A stretch of 52,589 nt of DNA from Acrasis kona (Eukaryota > Heterolobosea > Eutetramitea > Acrasida > Acrasidae). Below the pieces are notes generated by a model. That model was given only the letters and a program-made list of their open reading frames with translations, made no database searches and was not told where the DNA came from. The DNA is taken from assembly GCA_026419775.2 (NCBI GenBank), contig JAOPGA020001325.1, positions 1 to 52,589 on the forward strand, written 5' to 3'. A program made the translations under genes and the position numbers. Position 1 is the stretch's first letter. Each line of letters opens with the position of its first letter. Shown here piece after piece: positions 37,695 through 48,856 of the stretch.

Positions 37695-38738
37695 TTATCT
37701 AATCATGTGGAGCTCGTGAAGTGGCTCGATGTTCAACAAGTCGTCAACGGCGTCGCGAGCACATTTACCGTGATACAAAACTTGGTACACTTCGTCAATA
37801 ATGGGGGAATATACCTTGAGTTTGCGGCACAATTGATGAGCGGATTTTGTTGTTGCGACTCCTTCTGCCACACTTCCCAAATTCTTTGTAATTTCTTCAA
37901 GTGACATACCTTGTGCAAGGCGTAGTCCCACTGTAAAATTCCGGCTCTTCTCGCTTGTACACGTCAAGAATAAGTCTCCAACACCACTAAGTCCGCACAT
38001 GGTTAGTGGGTCACATCCCAACTTTACACCCATTCTGGTCATCTCCGATAATCCTCTTGTTAACAATGCGGCACGGGTGTTGCTTTGGTAGCCAAGACCA
38101 GTACTAATTCCGCTTGCAATAGCCAAAACGTTTTTTATGGAACCAGCAAGTTCGACTCCAATGATGTCTGATGATAGGTATACTCTAAAGTGAGAGCAGT
38201 GGAATACTTTTTGGGCCCATGCAGACCTCTCTGCGTTCTTACTGGCGACAGTGACACAGGTGGGTTCTCTGACGACAAGTTCGGCAGCGAATGAAGGTCC
38301 TGAGAGATACACAGTGTTGTGGGCAATCTGCTCTCCTAAACATCCCTCTACGATTGAACATGGTAATTCTAGTGTGCTGTTCTCGATACCCTTGTTCGCC
38401 ATAATCAACAAGTGGCTTCTACGGATGAATGGTTTGATTTTGGTAAGGATATGCCTCAAATGTTGCGTTGGAATGCTCATAAGGACAACGTCTGCTGTCT
38501 TGAACATTTCTTTGGTGAAGTCTGGACCTACTGCGCTCAAATTATCGGGCAATGTGACGTGAGTGAGGTACTTGATGTTCTTGTGGTTGCTGTTGATTCC
38601 TTCAACTACTTTAGTGTCCCTGGACCACATTCTTACGGAGTCATTCAAACTTGCTAGGTGGAATGCGAGTGCAGTTCCAAAGTTTCCGGATCCAATGACC
38701 AGAACATTGCTAGCAGGGTTCATCATGTAGTCAGTCAT
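37695..38738 (-). CDS. NAD(P)-dependent glycerol-3-phosphate dehydrogenase
   Basis: Interconverts dihydroxyacetone phosphate and sn-glycerol-3-phosphate, linking glycolysis, redox balance and phospholipid synthesis. 347 aa, single exon, family length. The NAD-binding motif is VIGSGNFGTALAFHLA. Catalytic Lys residues lie in MANKGIE and GSIKNVLAIASG. The substrate-binding region is TRGLSEMTRMG ... GDLFLTCTSEKSRNF, very close to bacterial GpsA. There is no targeting signal, so it is probably cytosolic. The bacterial-like sequence is common for protist homologues and does not prove recent transfer. Confidence 0.95.
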   Translation of the reverse strand: MTDYMMNPASNVLVIGSGNFGTALAFHLASLNDSVRMWSRDTKVVEGINSNHKNIKYLTHVTLPDNLSAVGPDFTKEMFKTADVVLMSIPTQHLRHILTKIKPFIRRSHLLIMANKGIENSTLELPCSIVEGCLGEQIAHNTVYLSGPSFAAELVVREPTCVTVASKNAERSAWAQKVFHCSHFRVYLSSDIIGVELAGSIKNVLAIASGISTGLGYQSNTRAALLTRGLSEMTRMGVKLGCDPLTMCGLSGVGDLFLTCTSEKSRNFTVGLRLAQGMSLEEITKNLGSVAEGVATTKSAHQLCRKLKVYSPIIDEVYQVLYHGKCARDAVDDLLNIEPLHELHMIR

Positions 38739-39259
38739 CTTCTTTGAGTATTTGTACTTGTTTTTATGTTTTGTGTTGTGTGGATTGATGTCCAGTCCCT
38801 GAATTTATACTTTAGATGATTCTAAAAGTAGATCTAAATCTCCTAAAGAATCAGACTGATTAATCATCGGACTTAATACCGATGGCCGGGTTATCTCTCG
38901 TCCAACAAGATTTTTTGTAACGTGGAGATGCGGGGGAAAATAAATGGAGATGTGGATATATATATTATTAACCGCAGGGTTTGAGAAGGGCAATATTTGT
39001 TACAAAGAAAAATTTCATTCAAACGTCAAATGTTAATGCTTCTTAAAAATTGTTTCTTTTTAACATAATATCTGATACTATAAGGAGTTGTCGTTCGAAA
39101 TAAATTGATCCTTTATGCAGCATCTCTTTTCCACTACTCCATAAGAGGTTAGTGAAGGCATTTATCTGATATTTAGAAGTCTGGCGGATCCATCCACTCT
39201 GGCCTTGTTAAGTAGAATTGTGTCGTTGGTCGTGATTAACACTTACAACCATTACAATC
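38739..39259. other. Divergent intergenic region
   Basis: Some 520 bases between the divergently transcribed GPDH and P450 genes. AT-rich, no ORF or RNA gene recognised; presumably both promoters. Confidence 0.4.
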
Positions 39260-40387
39260 ATGCTCTCCATCATTCTTTCGTGCTTGGTGGTAATATGTTT
39301 CATTTCGATTTATGCATACATCTATCGTTCAGAGAATAGACGTCGCAAAATACCTTCCCCACCAACAGGTGTTTCAAGGGATCATGTTAAACAAATTGAA
39401 ATGGATGGTGGTCTTAAAAACTTTGTGGAGAAGATACATGAAGTATATGGGGCTGTGGTACAATTTTCAACGGATAAAGCACAACCTCCAATAATATCAA
39501 TAAATGATCCAGCACTTTTGAAGCACAGCCTAATGCTGCAGACTCGGGCAAGTCAACTATCCACACTCATAGAGCCAATGGTTGGAAAACACAACACACA
39601 AACACTTGAATCTGAAAAAGCAAAAATAATCCGCAGCACCTTGGAAAAAGTCGAACACACGGATAAATCACTACGAAGCGTTATTAAACATACGCAACAC
39701 TTTATCAAGGATTTAACAACGAAAAAAGATCAGATCATGCAAACTCAGAAAGAACTACTTAAATTATCAAAGACTGTCATTAGTGAAGTAATAAGCGGCA
39801 AAGAATTCGCCAACATGAGCGCAAGCAATTTTCGACATCACTACGAAACAACCGCTATTGCCATCTCACGGACATTGTTCATGTTGACACAGCAATCAAC
39901 CATACAAGTCAAATGTCAGGCAGAAGCAGACAAAATACAAACCAACGAAAACACAATCCTACAAAATCTTGACAGCGCCGAATACATTACAAATGTTGTG
40001 AAGGAAACCATGAGGTTGTACCCACCCACTCCTTTCGCTGCAAGGTTAGTGCAAGAAACCGCAATTGTTGGCGGTTATGAATTACCAAAAAATAGTACGC
40101 TGCTTTATCCAATTTTCTCCATACATCAAAATAAAAAATATTGGGAGAATTCTTGTGAATTTATTCCTGAAAGATTTTCTAAACAAACAATTTATCCTCT
40201 CTCTTATTGTCCGTTTGGGCTAGGCGAAAGAGTATGTCCTGGATCTCATTTGGCATGGGTTGAAATTAAAATCATTCTCATCTTGCTGTTGAAAAATTTC
40301 ACATTTACTCTATCTACTCCCATAAGTGAAAGTTTTATATGGACCAAAGATGATATTCTATTAAAGATTAGAAAGAGAACCTTCTGA
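39260..40387 (+). CDS. Short, divergent cytochrome P450
   Basis: A 375-aa, single-exon haem-thiolate protein; normal microsomal P450s are about 450-520 aa. The N-terminal membrane anchor (MLSIILSCLVVICFISIYAYIY) is followed by a basic/Pro hinge (RRRKIPSPPTG). I-helix-like sequence is HHYETTAIAIS, with the usual Ala/Gly-Gly replaced. The ExxR motif is KETMRLYPPTP, PERF is present, and the haem loop is PFGLGERVCPG with C326. The missing roughly 100 residues map between the B/C region and the I helix, where substrate-recognition helices normally lie. The reading frame is intact. Function unknown; ER membrane location expected. Confidence 0.85.
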   Translation: MLSIILSCLVVICFISIYAYIYRSENRRRKIPSPPTGVSRDHVKQIEMDGGLKNFVEKIHEVYGAVVQFSTDKAQPPIISINDPALLKHSLMLQTRASQLSTLIEPMVGKHNTQTLESEKAKIIRSTLEKVEHTDKSLRSVIKHTQHFIKDLTTKKDQIMQTQKELLKLSKTVISEVISGKEFANMSASNFRHHYETTAIAISRTLFMLTQQSTIQVKCQAEADKIQTNENTILQNLDSAEYITNVVKETMRLYPPTPFAARLVQETAIVGGYELPKNSTLLYPIFSIHQNKKYWENSCEFIPERFSKQTIYPLSYCPFGLGERVCPGSHLAWVEIKIILILLLKNFTFTLSTPISESFIWTKDDILLKIRKRTF

Positions 40388-40482
40388 TTCTGAGCGTGAT
40401 ACAACACGGTGAATCTTCTAATAAAAATGTTGACTATTTTTTTGTAAGTGCCGCTGTCACTGTCAAACTATTTCAAACGGCA

Positions 40483-41091
40483 ATGTCTGGCGATTATGGC
40501 GATGCAGGGCCTTTTCTCAAGTATCTATTAAGGTGAGGTGATGTTTAATACTTTTTTAATTTTATTAGAGTTAATGCAACCACGATTATAGGCTTTTTAT
40601 TTGTTGGAATGTGCATGACAGTTTATCAACTATCTATCTACGCTACCCTAAATGATAGCGCTTTCGACACCAATAATGCTGATGGAAAGTGTCTCGAAAA
40701 GACAGTGATGAACATTCTTCTGGCAAATTCAATGATTGACCTTGTAGCATGTATTGTGTCAACCCTCGGTTTTGGTTTTGCTATATTTTTCGCAATGCCA
40801 GGTGACCCGCCTGGTTACCAATCACTAGAGCTCAGACTTGTTAACATTTGTAACTGGGTAATCCGTATTACTTTTCTTTTGGTGAACATTGGTCTTTTGG
40901 GCGCCATGAGCGCTTACGTTTGGGGTTCTAATTGCAAGACGTTAGGAAGAAATGGATTTTTCGGATACATGCAAACCTTGTTGATCATAGTGTGGGTATC
41001 ACCAACCTTTGTTATCCTATCATCAATAATATTCGTGGGAATCTTTGAGCTGTTACTGCTCATTAAGAGGTTCATAGACAGCAGAAAGTAA
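40483..41091 (+). CDS. Four-TM membrane protein, unknown
   Basis: Exon 1 is 40483-40532, the intron 40533-40568 (36 nt, GTGAGG...ATTAG), exon 2 40569-41091; 190 aa. The splice joins FLKYLLR to VNATTIIGFLF. Four hydrophobic helices are visible (TIIGFLFVGMCMTVY; IDLVACIVSTLGFGFAIFF; WVIRITFLLVNIGLLGAM; TLLIIVWVSPTFVILSSII). The topology recalls tetraspan families, but no signature such as CCG is present. Confidence 0.65.
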
Positions 41092-41127
41092 TAAAACTCC
41101 TAAATTCTGTTCTATTAATATCTGTTC

Positions 41128-42166
41128 ATGTTTAAAAAAAGTGTCATTTTTATGTTCAGGCAGGCAAGTATTGAAGTGCCAAAGCATCTACATCGATATA
41201 TTATAGGGAGTAAGGGATCAATTATCTCAAAAATTCAAGAAGAAAGTGGGGATGACACAAAAATTACTATAAAACCAGGAGAAGACACCATCATCATCAG
41301 CAGTCAATCCGACCTTGGTATCAGTAACGCCACAAAGTTTATAAACGATATACACAGTCGGCACAAACATCAAGTGGATTCGAGTTCAATGTCGTTAAAA
41401 TCCAGAACAGTGGTAATTCCGTCGAGTTTACACAAATACATAATAGGTAAAGGAGGAGAGAATATCAATAACATTCAAAGGCAAACATCTTGCAAGATTG
41501 ACTTGAGAGGAGGGTCTGTCACGATTTCATGTTCTGTGGAACCGGTCGACGAGAATCTTGAGCGTTGTTATCAAATGATTATTGAGCTATTAGAATCTTT
41601 TGTAAGGTTATGAAACAATTGAACTCTAACCTCTTCAGAATTGGCACTATAACCAAAGAAAAGGTATTTTCGAAGAAACTTTAAAGTATGGTAAGGATTC
41701 TTTTTACTTTTCAACTAACGCGTGCGAAGATAATGTGTACCATGCGACCCAGTCCAAAGTTGAAGAACAAGCAAAGTTAATGCAATCATGCTTCGAAGCT
41801 GCAAAAAAAGCATACGAATCAGGAGACAAGAAGAAGGCCAAGCAACTATCCGAACAAGGCAAACTACATCAACTAGAAATGCAAAAATTGAAATTGGAGG
41901 CGTCGAAGAGTGTGTTTGAAGTGATAAATTCTGGTAGAGATGAATCAACAATAGATTTGCACGGTCAACAACTCGAAGAAGCAATTGTACTTTTGAAACA
42001 AAGAATCAAACAAATCAAAGTTGGTACGCTAACCATTATCACCGGACAAGGCAATCACAGTGACAAAAGCGGACCAAGGATAAAACCAGGAGTAAAAGCA
42101 TTTTTAAATCAAAACAAGATTGATTTTGTGGAAGATGGAGGAAAAATTCAATGTAAGCTTGTTTAG
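41128..42166 (+). CDS. KH-KH-DUF1771-Smr domain protein
   Basis: Exon 1 is 41128-41601, the intron 41602-41638 (37 nt, GTAAGG...TTCAG), exon 2 41639-42166; 333 aa (ATG 41152 would give 325). Two KH RNA-binding domains carry the GxxG loops IIGSKGSIISKI and IIGKGGENINNI. After the splice comes DUF1771 (YHATQSKVEEQAKLMQ ... AKQLSEQGKLHQ) and then an Smr domain with IDLHGQ and TGQGNHS. Smr domains of the Cue2/NONU-1/N4BP2 group cleave stalled mRNAs in no-go decay. An RNA endonuclease or quality-control factor is therefore likely. The two halves read as separate ORFs until spliced. Confidence 0.85.
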
Positions 42167-42427
42167 TGGCCTTTGTAAATATCCTAATAAAACAATTAAT
42201 TTCAAAAGGTGGAACTTTCTTATTTTCTGTGTGGCAGATCAATGGGAAAACCATGCTCCAAATCACGAAGGTATAATGCAATGTTTACTGTTGAATGACA
42301 ACTTCACATCTAATTTGATTTAGAAAAACATTGTATAGTTGTCTATTCAGTAAACTACAAAGTCTTCTACTATGCAGCTTACCGTTGTAAGGGAGTTCAA
42401 TTAACAAACTCAACTAACACTTGTTAA

Positions 42428-42886
42428 ATGGTACAGGGTAATCACAAAAAGAAGTTTGAAGACAAAAAGGCAAAGTCTAGACCGCAAGCCGGGGTAGTAA
42501 AACAAAATAAAACAGAAAACAAAAAGAAGAAGACATTAACAAAAGAGCAGAAAAAACAACAAAAAAGCTCGTTCGAAACAGTCCCGAAGAACAAACCAAT
42601 TTCAAATTTCTCGAAAACAAAAAGACCGAAAAAAGATGATGTAAAATCAGCATTGTTAAATGTGGCGAAAGATGCTTTTGAGAACGTCAAACAAACAAAG
42701 ACAGATAGTATTAGAAAGATGAGGAAGATGGCAAGAGAAGCAAAAATAAAACAAGCCAAAAAGCAGGACCGGAAAGAAATCCAAGAGGAGAAAAGGAAGA
42801 AGGCACTCGAGGAGGGATTAATGAAGAAGAAAAAGGAGTCCATATTGTTAAAGAAGATGCAAGAGTTTCAAGAAAAGAATAAATAA
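42428..42886 (+). CDS. Lys-rich coiled-coil protein, probably nuclear/nucleolar
   Basis: A 152-aa, extremely basic protein (MVQGNHKKKFEDKKAKS ...), with KKTLTKEQKKQQK and a C-terminal charged coiled coil. Composition is that of nucleolar or ribosome-biogenesis accessory proteins. No domain is recognised. Single exon. Confidence 0.65.
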   Translation: MVQGNHKKKFEDKKAKSRPQAGVVKQNKTENKKKKTLTKEQKKQQKSSFETVPKNKPISNFSKTKRPKKDDVKSALLNVAKDAFENVKQTKTDSIRKMRKMAREAKIKQAKKQDRKEIQEEKRKKALEEGLMKKKKESILLKKMQEFQEKNK

Positions 42887-42984
42887 TCGTTCCAAAGTGG
42901 TTTGTTCGTTGGTTGACCTTGACAAAGTCTTTTTTTGGCTGCATTCTACAATTTGAATCTACAACCAACTGCTCTTACGTTACG

Positions 42985-44814
<1,830 letters not shown>

Positions 44815-45498
44815 GAATGAATTATATAATAAGCAGTATTTTTGGATTAAATGTAATATTTATTTTATTGAGATTGAGCTATTCGACTTGTGAATTCAAT
44901 AAATAACACATTTTTATGTGAACATAATTTGGCAGAGATATACATTTGCACTTGTGAGTGAGTTGGAACTCTACAAATAGTAATTTACGCTGGTATCAAC
45001 CAATCCTTATGTCTTTTGGTTTGCTTGAGTTTACAAAAACCAACAATTTATAAGGATGAACATGAACTACAACATCCAACTTTAAAAATTAAAATCTTGA
45101 CTGAGTGTTTATCTGTACAACATGGAATACTTTGGTTTAGTATCTGTATGAAAGTGTGCTATCTGTGAGTGTTACAAGCATTCTGCGAATAAGAATTGCA
45201 AATCGTATTCGACATGTGCCGACAAGCCACCTGTGAAACTAGGAAAAGAACCAAAAGCAATAATGCCAAGTTTTAAAGCGGTCATTTCAGATACGAACAG
45301 AAAACACCTCTGTAGACCGGGAAGAAATTGAATAATCGAAAATGTACGCTTTAGATCTGATTCAAGAAAGAAGAGGATACATTATGACTAGGGACTTTGT
45401 CGAGATTTTCAAAAAGAGCTGATGACTACTCAAGATCGCCTTTGTGCATCCGCGATCATGTAATTTAAAACTACAGTTCAATAAACTTGCAAGCATGG
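44815..45498. other. Gene-poor region with a Cys-rich coding relict
   Basis: Bases 45122-45331 encode MEYFGLVSV, an in-frame TGA, then KCAICECYKHSANKNC and further to CRPGRN before a second TGA. The Cys/His spacing looks like a zinc ribbon. Its frame is otherwise open, so it may be a decayed gene. The remaining sequence holds nothing recognisable. Confidence 0.35.
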
Positions 45499-45702
45499 AT
45501 GGTTCCAAGTGTTCCATCTTCCACTTTCGACAAGATTTCCTTTACTCTTGTCTATTTCGTTTATGCAGTTCCGATCAAGTCAACATCGAAGCAGCCGATG
45601 CAGGAATTGGTAGCACCCACTTCAATTGAAGACATTTTGGTTAACGATTACAAAATTGAAGCCAATAAAAGCCCGGTTGAACTAACTTTCACAAACAACT
45701 GA
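45499..45702 (+). CDS. Possible 67-aa ORF directly upstream of eEF1B-gamma
   Basis: ATG at 45499 (MVPSVPSSTFDKISF ...), ending VELTFTNN six bases before the next start codon. No family is recognised. It could be the last exon of another gene, an upstream ORF of the eEF1B-gamma transcript or chance. Confidence 0.3.
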   Translation: MVPSVPSSTFDKISFTLVYFVYAVPIKSTSKQPMQELVAPTSIEDILVNDYKIEANKSPVELTFTNN

Positions 45703-45708
45703 AAAAAA

Positions 45709-46334
45709 ATGGCCGAAGAACAAACCACCGCCCCACAAGAGACACAAGTTGAGAAGTTCAACCTTGACGCATTCAAACGCCACTACTCCAACGACGAGAC
45801 CGTCGATGCCATCAAGTAAGGAATACTTATGTTGTTTGTGTGAAATTAACATTTTTAAGGTGGTTATGGGAACACTTCGATGCCACTGAATACAGCTTCT
45901 ACGATGCCGTCTTCCAAGACAACGCTGACTTGAAGGGAAACGCCGTCGTAAGTTTACCACAACAACTTTTATATTTAAAAACTAGTTCATGTCATGCAAC
46001 TTGATCGGAGGTTTCTTCCGTCCATTGGAGAACTTGCACAAGAGTGCCTTCGCCTCAGCTGTCGTCTTAGGTGAGACCTCTGACCAAGAGATCCACATGC
46101 TGTATGTTTACCTACATTATTCTTTATACTGAATTTAATAGATGGTTATTCAAGGGAACCGAACTACCAAAGGACATCACCACCCAAGATCTTGGTATCC
46201 CAATGGCTGAAAGATTCACCTTCACCAAATTGGACGTCTCCAACGAGGAAAACAAGAAGTTGATCAATGACTACTTACTATGGAGCGACCCAATCAAGGG
46301 CAAGAAGTTCCAAGACGGAAAGATCTTCAAGTAA
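45709..46334 (+). CDS. Translation elongation factor eEF1B-gamma, C-terminal domain only
   Basis: Four exons: 45709-45815, 45860-45947, 45986-46101 and 46142-46334, with introns of 44, 38 and 40 nt; 167 aa. After a 16-residue acidic leader (MAEEQTTAPQETQVEK), the whole protein is the conserved eEF1-gamma C-terminal domain: FKRHYSNDETVDAIKWLW, FMSCNLIGGFF, LHKSAFASAVVLGE, LWLFKGTELP and a terminal YLLWSDPIKGKKF. The N-terminal glutathione-S-transferase-like domain (about 210 residues) and linker of other eukaryotes are absent. Codon use is biased towards C-ending codons, consistent with high expression. Confidence 0.9.
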
Positions 46335-46365
46335 ACATTGCTTGTTCAATAAATATTTATTTACA

Positions 46366-46833
46366 TTAAATTGTATCTTGTGCTTTTGGAACTTCGGTGT
46401 TTGCACCGCTCTCAATGACTTCTAGTTCAAATGTTTGCTGCCTCTGTTGTTTAATTGCTTCATCCTCATCCAATTTGCTTTGTAGATCCTGCCACTGACG
46501 TTCAACAAGTTCATCCTGGAAATGGTCTCCATCCACACCAATAAACCAGGCCACCCAACTACCCAAGTATTCCCCAACATTGAACGATTTTTGAAGAAAC
46601 CCCTGAAACCCTGTCTTTGGTACTGGAACTGGATCTTTTTGTACGAGGGCGTCGTTAGGAAGAGCTGGGCTACCAGGACTGGTTGGCGACATCGGGCTAG
46701 GGATGAGTCTATATTGAGAAAATTGTTCACTGGGGGACGCTGGACTTTGTTCTATAGTCACATCATTTTGACTAGTCATCATCCTCTTGATCCCTGAAAA
46801 ATATTGTATTTGACTATTATTACTACCCGCCAA
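46366..46833 (-). CDS. FAM177-like protein
   Basis: 155 aa. Residues 1-70 are Ser/Pro-rich and disordered with several SP sites (PSPMSPTSPGSPAL). Residues about 78-130 (FLQKSFNVGEYLGSWVAWFIGVDG, split here as two overlapping motifs; QDELVERQWQDLQ) follow the FAM177 pattern of an amphipathic GEYLG...FLGI helix and charged tail. A FAM177-type YFSxG motif is near the N-terminus. An acceptor-like TTTTTCAG inside that motif means the very 5' end could be spliced. FAM177 proteins are poorly characterised Golgi/cytoplasmic proteins. The divergent neighbour starts 67 bases away. Confidence 0.6.
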   Translation of the reverse strand: MAGSNNSQIQYFSGIKRMMTSQNDVTIEQSPASPSEQFSQYRLIPSPMSPTSPGSPALPNDALVQKDPVPVPKTGFQGFLQKSFNVGEYLGSWVAWFIGVDGDHFQDELVERQWQDLQSKLDEDEAIKQQRQQTFELEVIESGANTEVPKAQDTI

Positions 46834-46900
46834 TTCTTATTATTTTTTGGCGCAACATCTAACGGTTTGGGTTTTTAATTTATCAACAAAAAAATTGAAA

Positions 46901-48856
46901 ATGTCCTCGAACAAGAGAGAGTTCGATGCCGAAGACGCATTGAGCGACATCATCAACAGAACCCCTAAAAGAGCGAAAACTACCCATGAACCAACAATGG
47001 ACGAAACATCGCAAGTCCAGAGCACTCCAAGGAATACAAAGTTGAATTTTCAACATAGTACTCCAAAAACCACCGTGTTACCAACACCAAGAAGCACAAG
47101 GAAGAGCCTTTCCGCAAACAAAGAAAACATTGGGAATGAACAATTGCCCACTCAATCTGAACAGAATACCTTGCCTACATCTGAAGTTGCCCAAACACCA
47201 AAGAAAATAGGTCTGCCCCCACGCACTCCAGGCAGTACAAGAAGAAAAACACTCAGTCAAAGCATCTTTAGCATTGATTTGGCACAAGACAACATTATCC
47301 AACCCCAATCCGTGGACATTCCCCAAGATGTTAAAATCAATTGGGTTTCACAAGCGTCTCCAAGAAAAAGAATAAGCCTCGGACCAAGAGACCCTACCGT
47401 AACTTTAATCAATATTGAGGAGGCCGTTCCCGCAATTGAAGAAGAAAAATCAGTAGAGCCACAACCACAAGTTGTTTGGGTCACCGCTGACACACCAAGG
47501 AGAAGAGTCAGCATCGCTCCAAGAAGCACCTTTACTCATTTCGAAGCACCTACCATTGAAGATCAAGGAGTAGAGGTGGATGGCGCCGTTCCCGCAATTG
47601 AAGAAGAAAAATCAGTAGAGCCACAACCACAAGTTGTTTGGGTCACCGCTGACACACCTAGAAGAAGAGTCAGCATCGCGCCAAGAAGCACCTTCACCTA
47701 CATGTCCAGTGCTGATGCTCAAGTTGAAGACGAGCCACAAAGCGTCGAAGACCTGCAAACAATTAATTTGTCTGAACCTAAAGTGGTGAAGGATTTGCAA
47801 CCGAAATTAGTTTGGGCCACCTCTGCAGATACACCAAGGAGAAGAATTAGTCTAGGTCCAAGAGAACACAATACTCAAGTCCCATTAGAAGATGCAAGCA
47901 ATGATGACGAAGCAAACAATGATGGAAACGTACCTGTTATCGAAGAAGAAAAACGAGTTGAATCACAAGAAAAATCAGTAGAGCCACAACCACAAGTTGT
48001 TTGGGTCACCGCTGACACACCAAGGAGAAGAGTCAGCATCGCTCCAAGAAGCACCTTTACTCATTTCGAAGCGCCCACCAATGAGGATCAAGAAGACGAT
48101 GTACTGCAAGTCCCAACAGTGTCCACACCACGTCAACAAACAGCAACGTTGGAAATTCAACAATCACCCATGATCGTCGCAATCACACCAGCAGCAGCGG
48201 AACAGTCCACAAAAAAGAAGACCTCACAAGCAGTCGTTACAAAGACATTTAAAGTACACACCGGAAGCACCGATCTGGACAACACGATGAAACTTGCACG
48301 CGAAGCAGTTGCAGGATCGAGTCCATTTAAGAAGGGAGTGGCCGAAAAAGTAAAAGAATTCAACAACGCTGTTCCCAGCCGATTCAAGTTCAAACCAGAT
48401 CCCATTGTAAATAGCAAGAAGTATTCCACAAAGAAGCCCACCATTCCCATCACTCCATCATTTGAAAGTCGTGTCAAATCATTATCCAAATCTTCCTCCT
48501 CCAGTGCGGCATCCTCCAACACATCTAAACCATTTAAAGCACTCACGGTGAATAAAAGCATTTTGGAGAAGGGATCGTCCAATGGTATCTTGAGAAATAC
48601 CAAGAGACAACCCACGGTACCTGTTGAGTTCAAGTTCGGTTCCACTTCAAAGAGCAGAAGGTTGAACGAGCAGTCAAATGCTGTGCAAAAGGCGGTGACC
48701 AGCACAAAGCAAAAGACGAATTTGGCGGCAATCAAGAAACTATCCTCAAATGTTTTATCGGATTTGACAAACAGCGAGAGGTCATCAGTGACTGTCAAGA
48801 GCATTAAGTTGGCTCCCTCTACAATCAAGATGAACTCTACGAGGATTACAAAATAA
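46901..48856 (+). CDS. Disordered repeat protein with five W-V-x-TPRRRVSIAPR repeats
   Basis: About 651 aa from ATG 46901 (the frame opens at 46847). Almost entirely disordered and basic, rich in Ser/Thr-Pro sites. Five copies of a 17-20-residue motif occur: INWVSQASPRKRISLGPR (from 47336), VVWVTADTPRRRVSIAPR (47471, 47633, 47996) and LVWATSADTPRRRISLGPR (47807). Three copies are near-identical also in DNA, with EEEKSVEPQPQ just upstream. Each unit combines a CDK-type S/T-P site with an RRxS basophilic kinase site. The C-terminus is rich in KxxxK/Ser. The pattern suggests a cell-cycle-regulated chromatin, kinetochore or spindle scaffold, but no family is recognised. Confidence 0.75.
   Translation: MSSNKREFDAEDALSDIINRTPKRAKTTHEPTMDETSQVQSTPRNTKLNFQHSTPKTTVLPTPRSTRKSLSANKENIGNEQLPTQSEQNTLPTSEVAQTPKKIGLPPRTPGSTRRKTLSQSIFSIDLAQDNIIQPQSVDIPQDVKINWVSQASPRKRISLGPRDPTVTLINIEEAVPAIEEEKSVEPQPQVVWVTADTPRRRVSIAPRSTFTHFEAPTIEDQGVEVDGAVPAIEEEKSVEPQPQVVWVTADTPRRRVSIAPRSTFTYMSSADAQVEDEPQSVEDLQTINLSEPKVVKDLQPKLVWATSADTPRRRISLGPREHNTQVPLEDASNDDEANNDGNVPVIEEEKRVESQEKSVEPQPQVVWVTADTPRRRVSIAPRSTFTHFEAPTNEDQEDDVLQVPTVSTPRQQTATLEIQQSPMIVAITPAAAEQSTKKKTSQAVVTKTFKVHTGSTDLDNTMKLAREAVAGSSPFKKGVAEKVKEFNNAVPSRFKFKPDPIVNSKKYSTKKPTIPITPSFESRVKSLSKSSSSSAASSNTSKPFKALTVNKSILEKGSSNGILRNTKRQPTVPVEFKFGSTSKSRRLNEQSNAVQKAVTSTKQKTNLAAIKKLSSNVLSDLTNSERSSVTVKSIKLAPSTIKMNSTRITK
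47425..48076 (+). repeat. Imperfect long direct repeats inside the repeat protein gene
   Basis: Units beginning near 47425, 47586 and 47967 share long nearly identical blocks (GAAGAAGAAAAATCAGTAGA ... GTTGTTTGGGTCACCGCTGA). The first two units also share the preceding GCCGTTCCCGCAATTG. The first and third units share the following TTTACTCATTTCGAAGC. They are recent internal duplications or have been homogenised by conversion. Confidence 0.9.

Noticed and set aside
37695-38738. Recent bacterial transfer of glycerol-3-phosphate dehydrogenase
   Set aside because: GpsA-like sequences are widespread in protists, base composition matches the neighbours, and no other transfer sign was seen.
45122-45331. 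Selenocysteine-encoding TGA
   Set aside because: No SECIS-like structure could be recognised and there is no known selenoprotein similarity.
45816-45985. Frameshift disruptions in eEF1B-gamma
   Set aside because: All frame changes coincide with GT-AG introns of 38-44 nt that restore conserved sequence.
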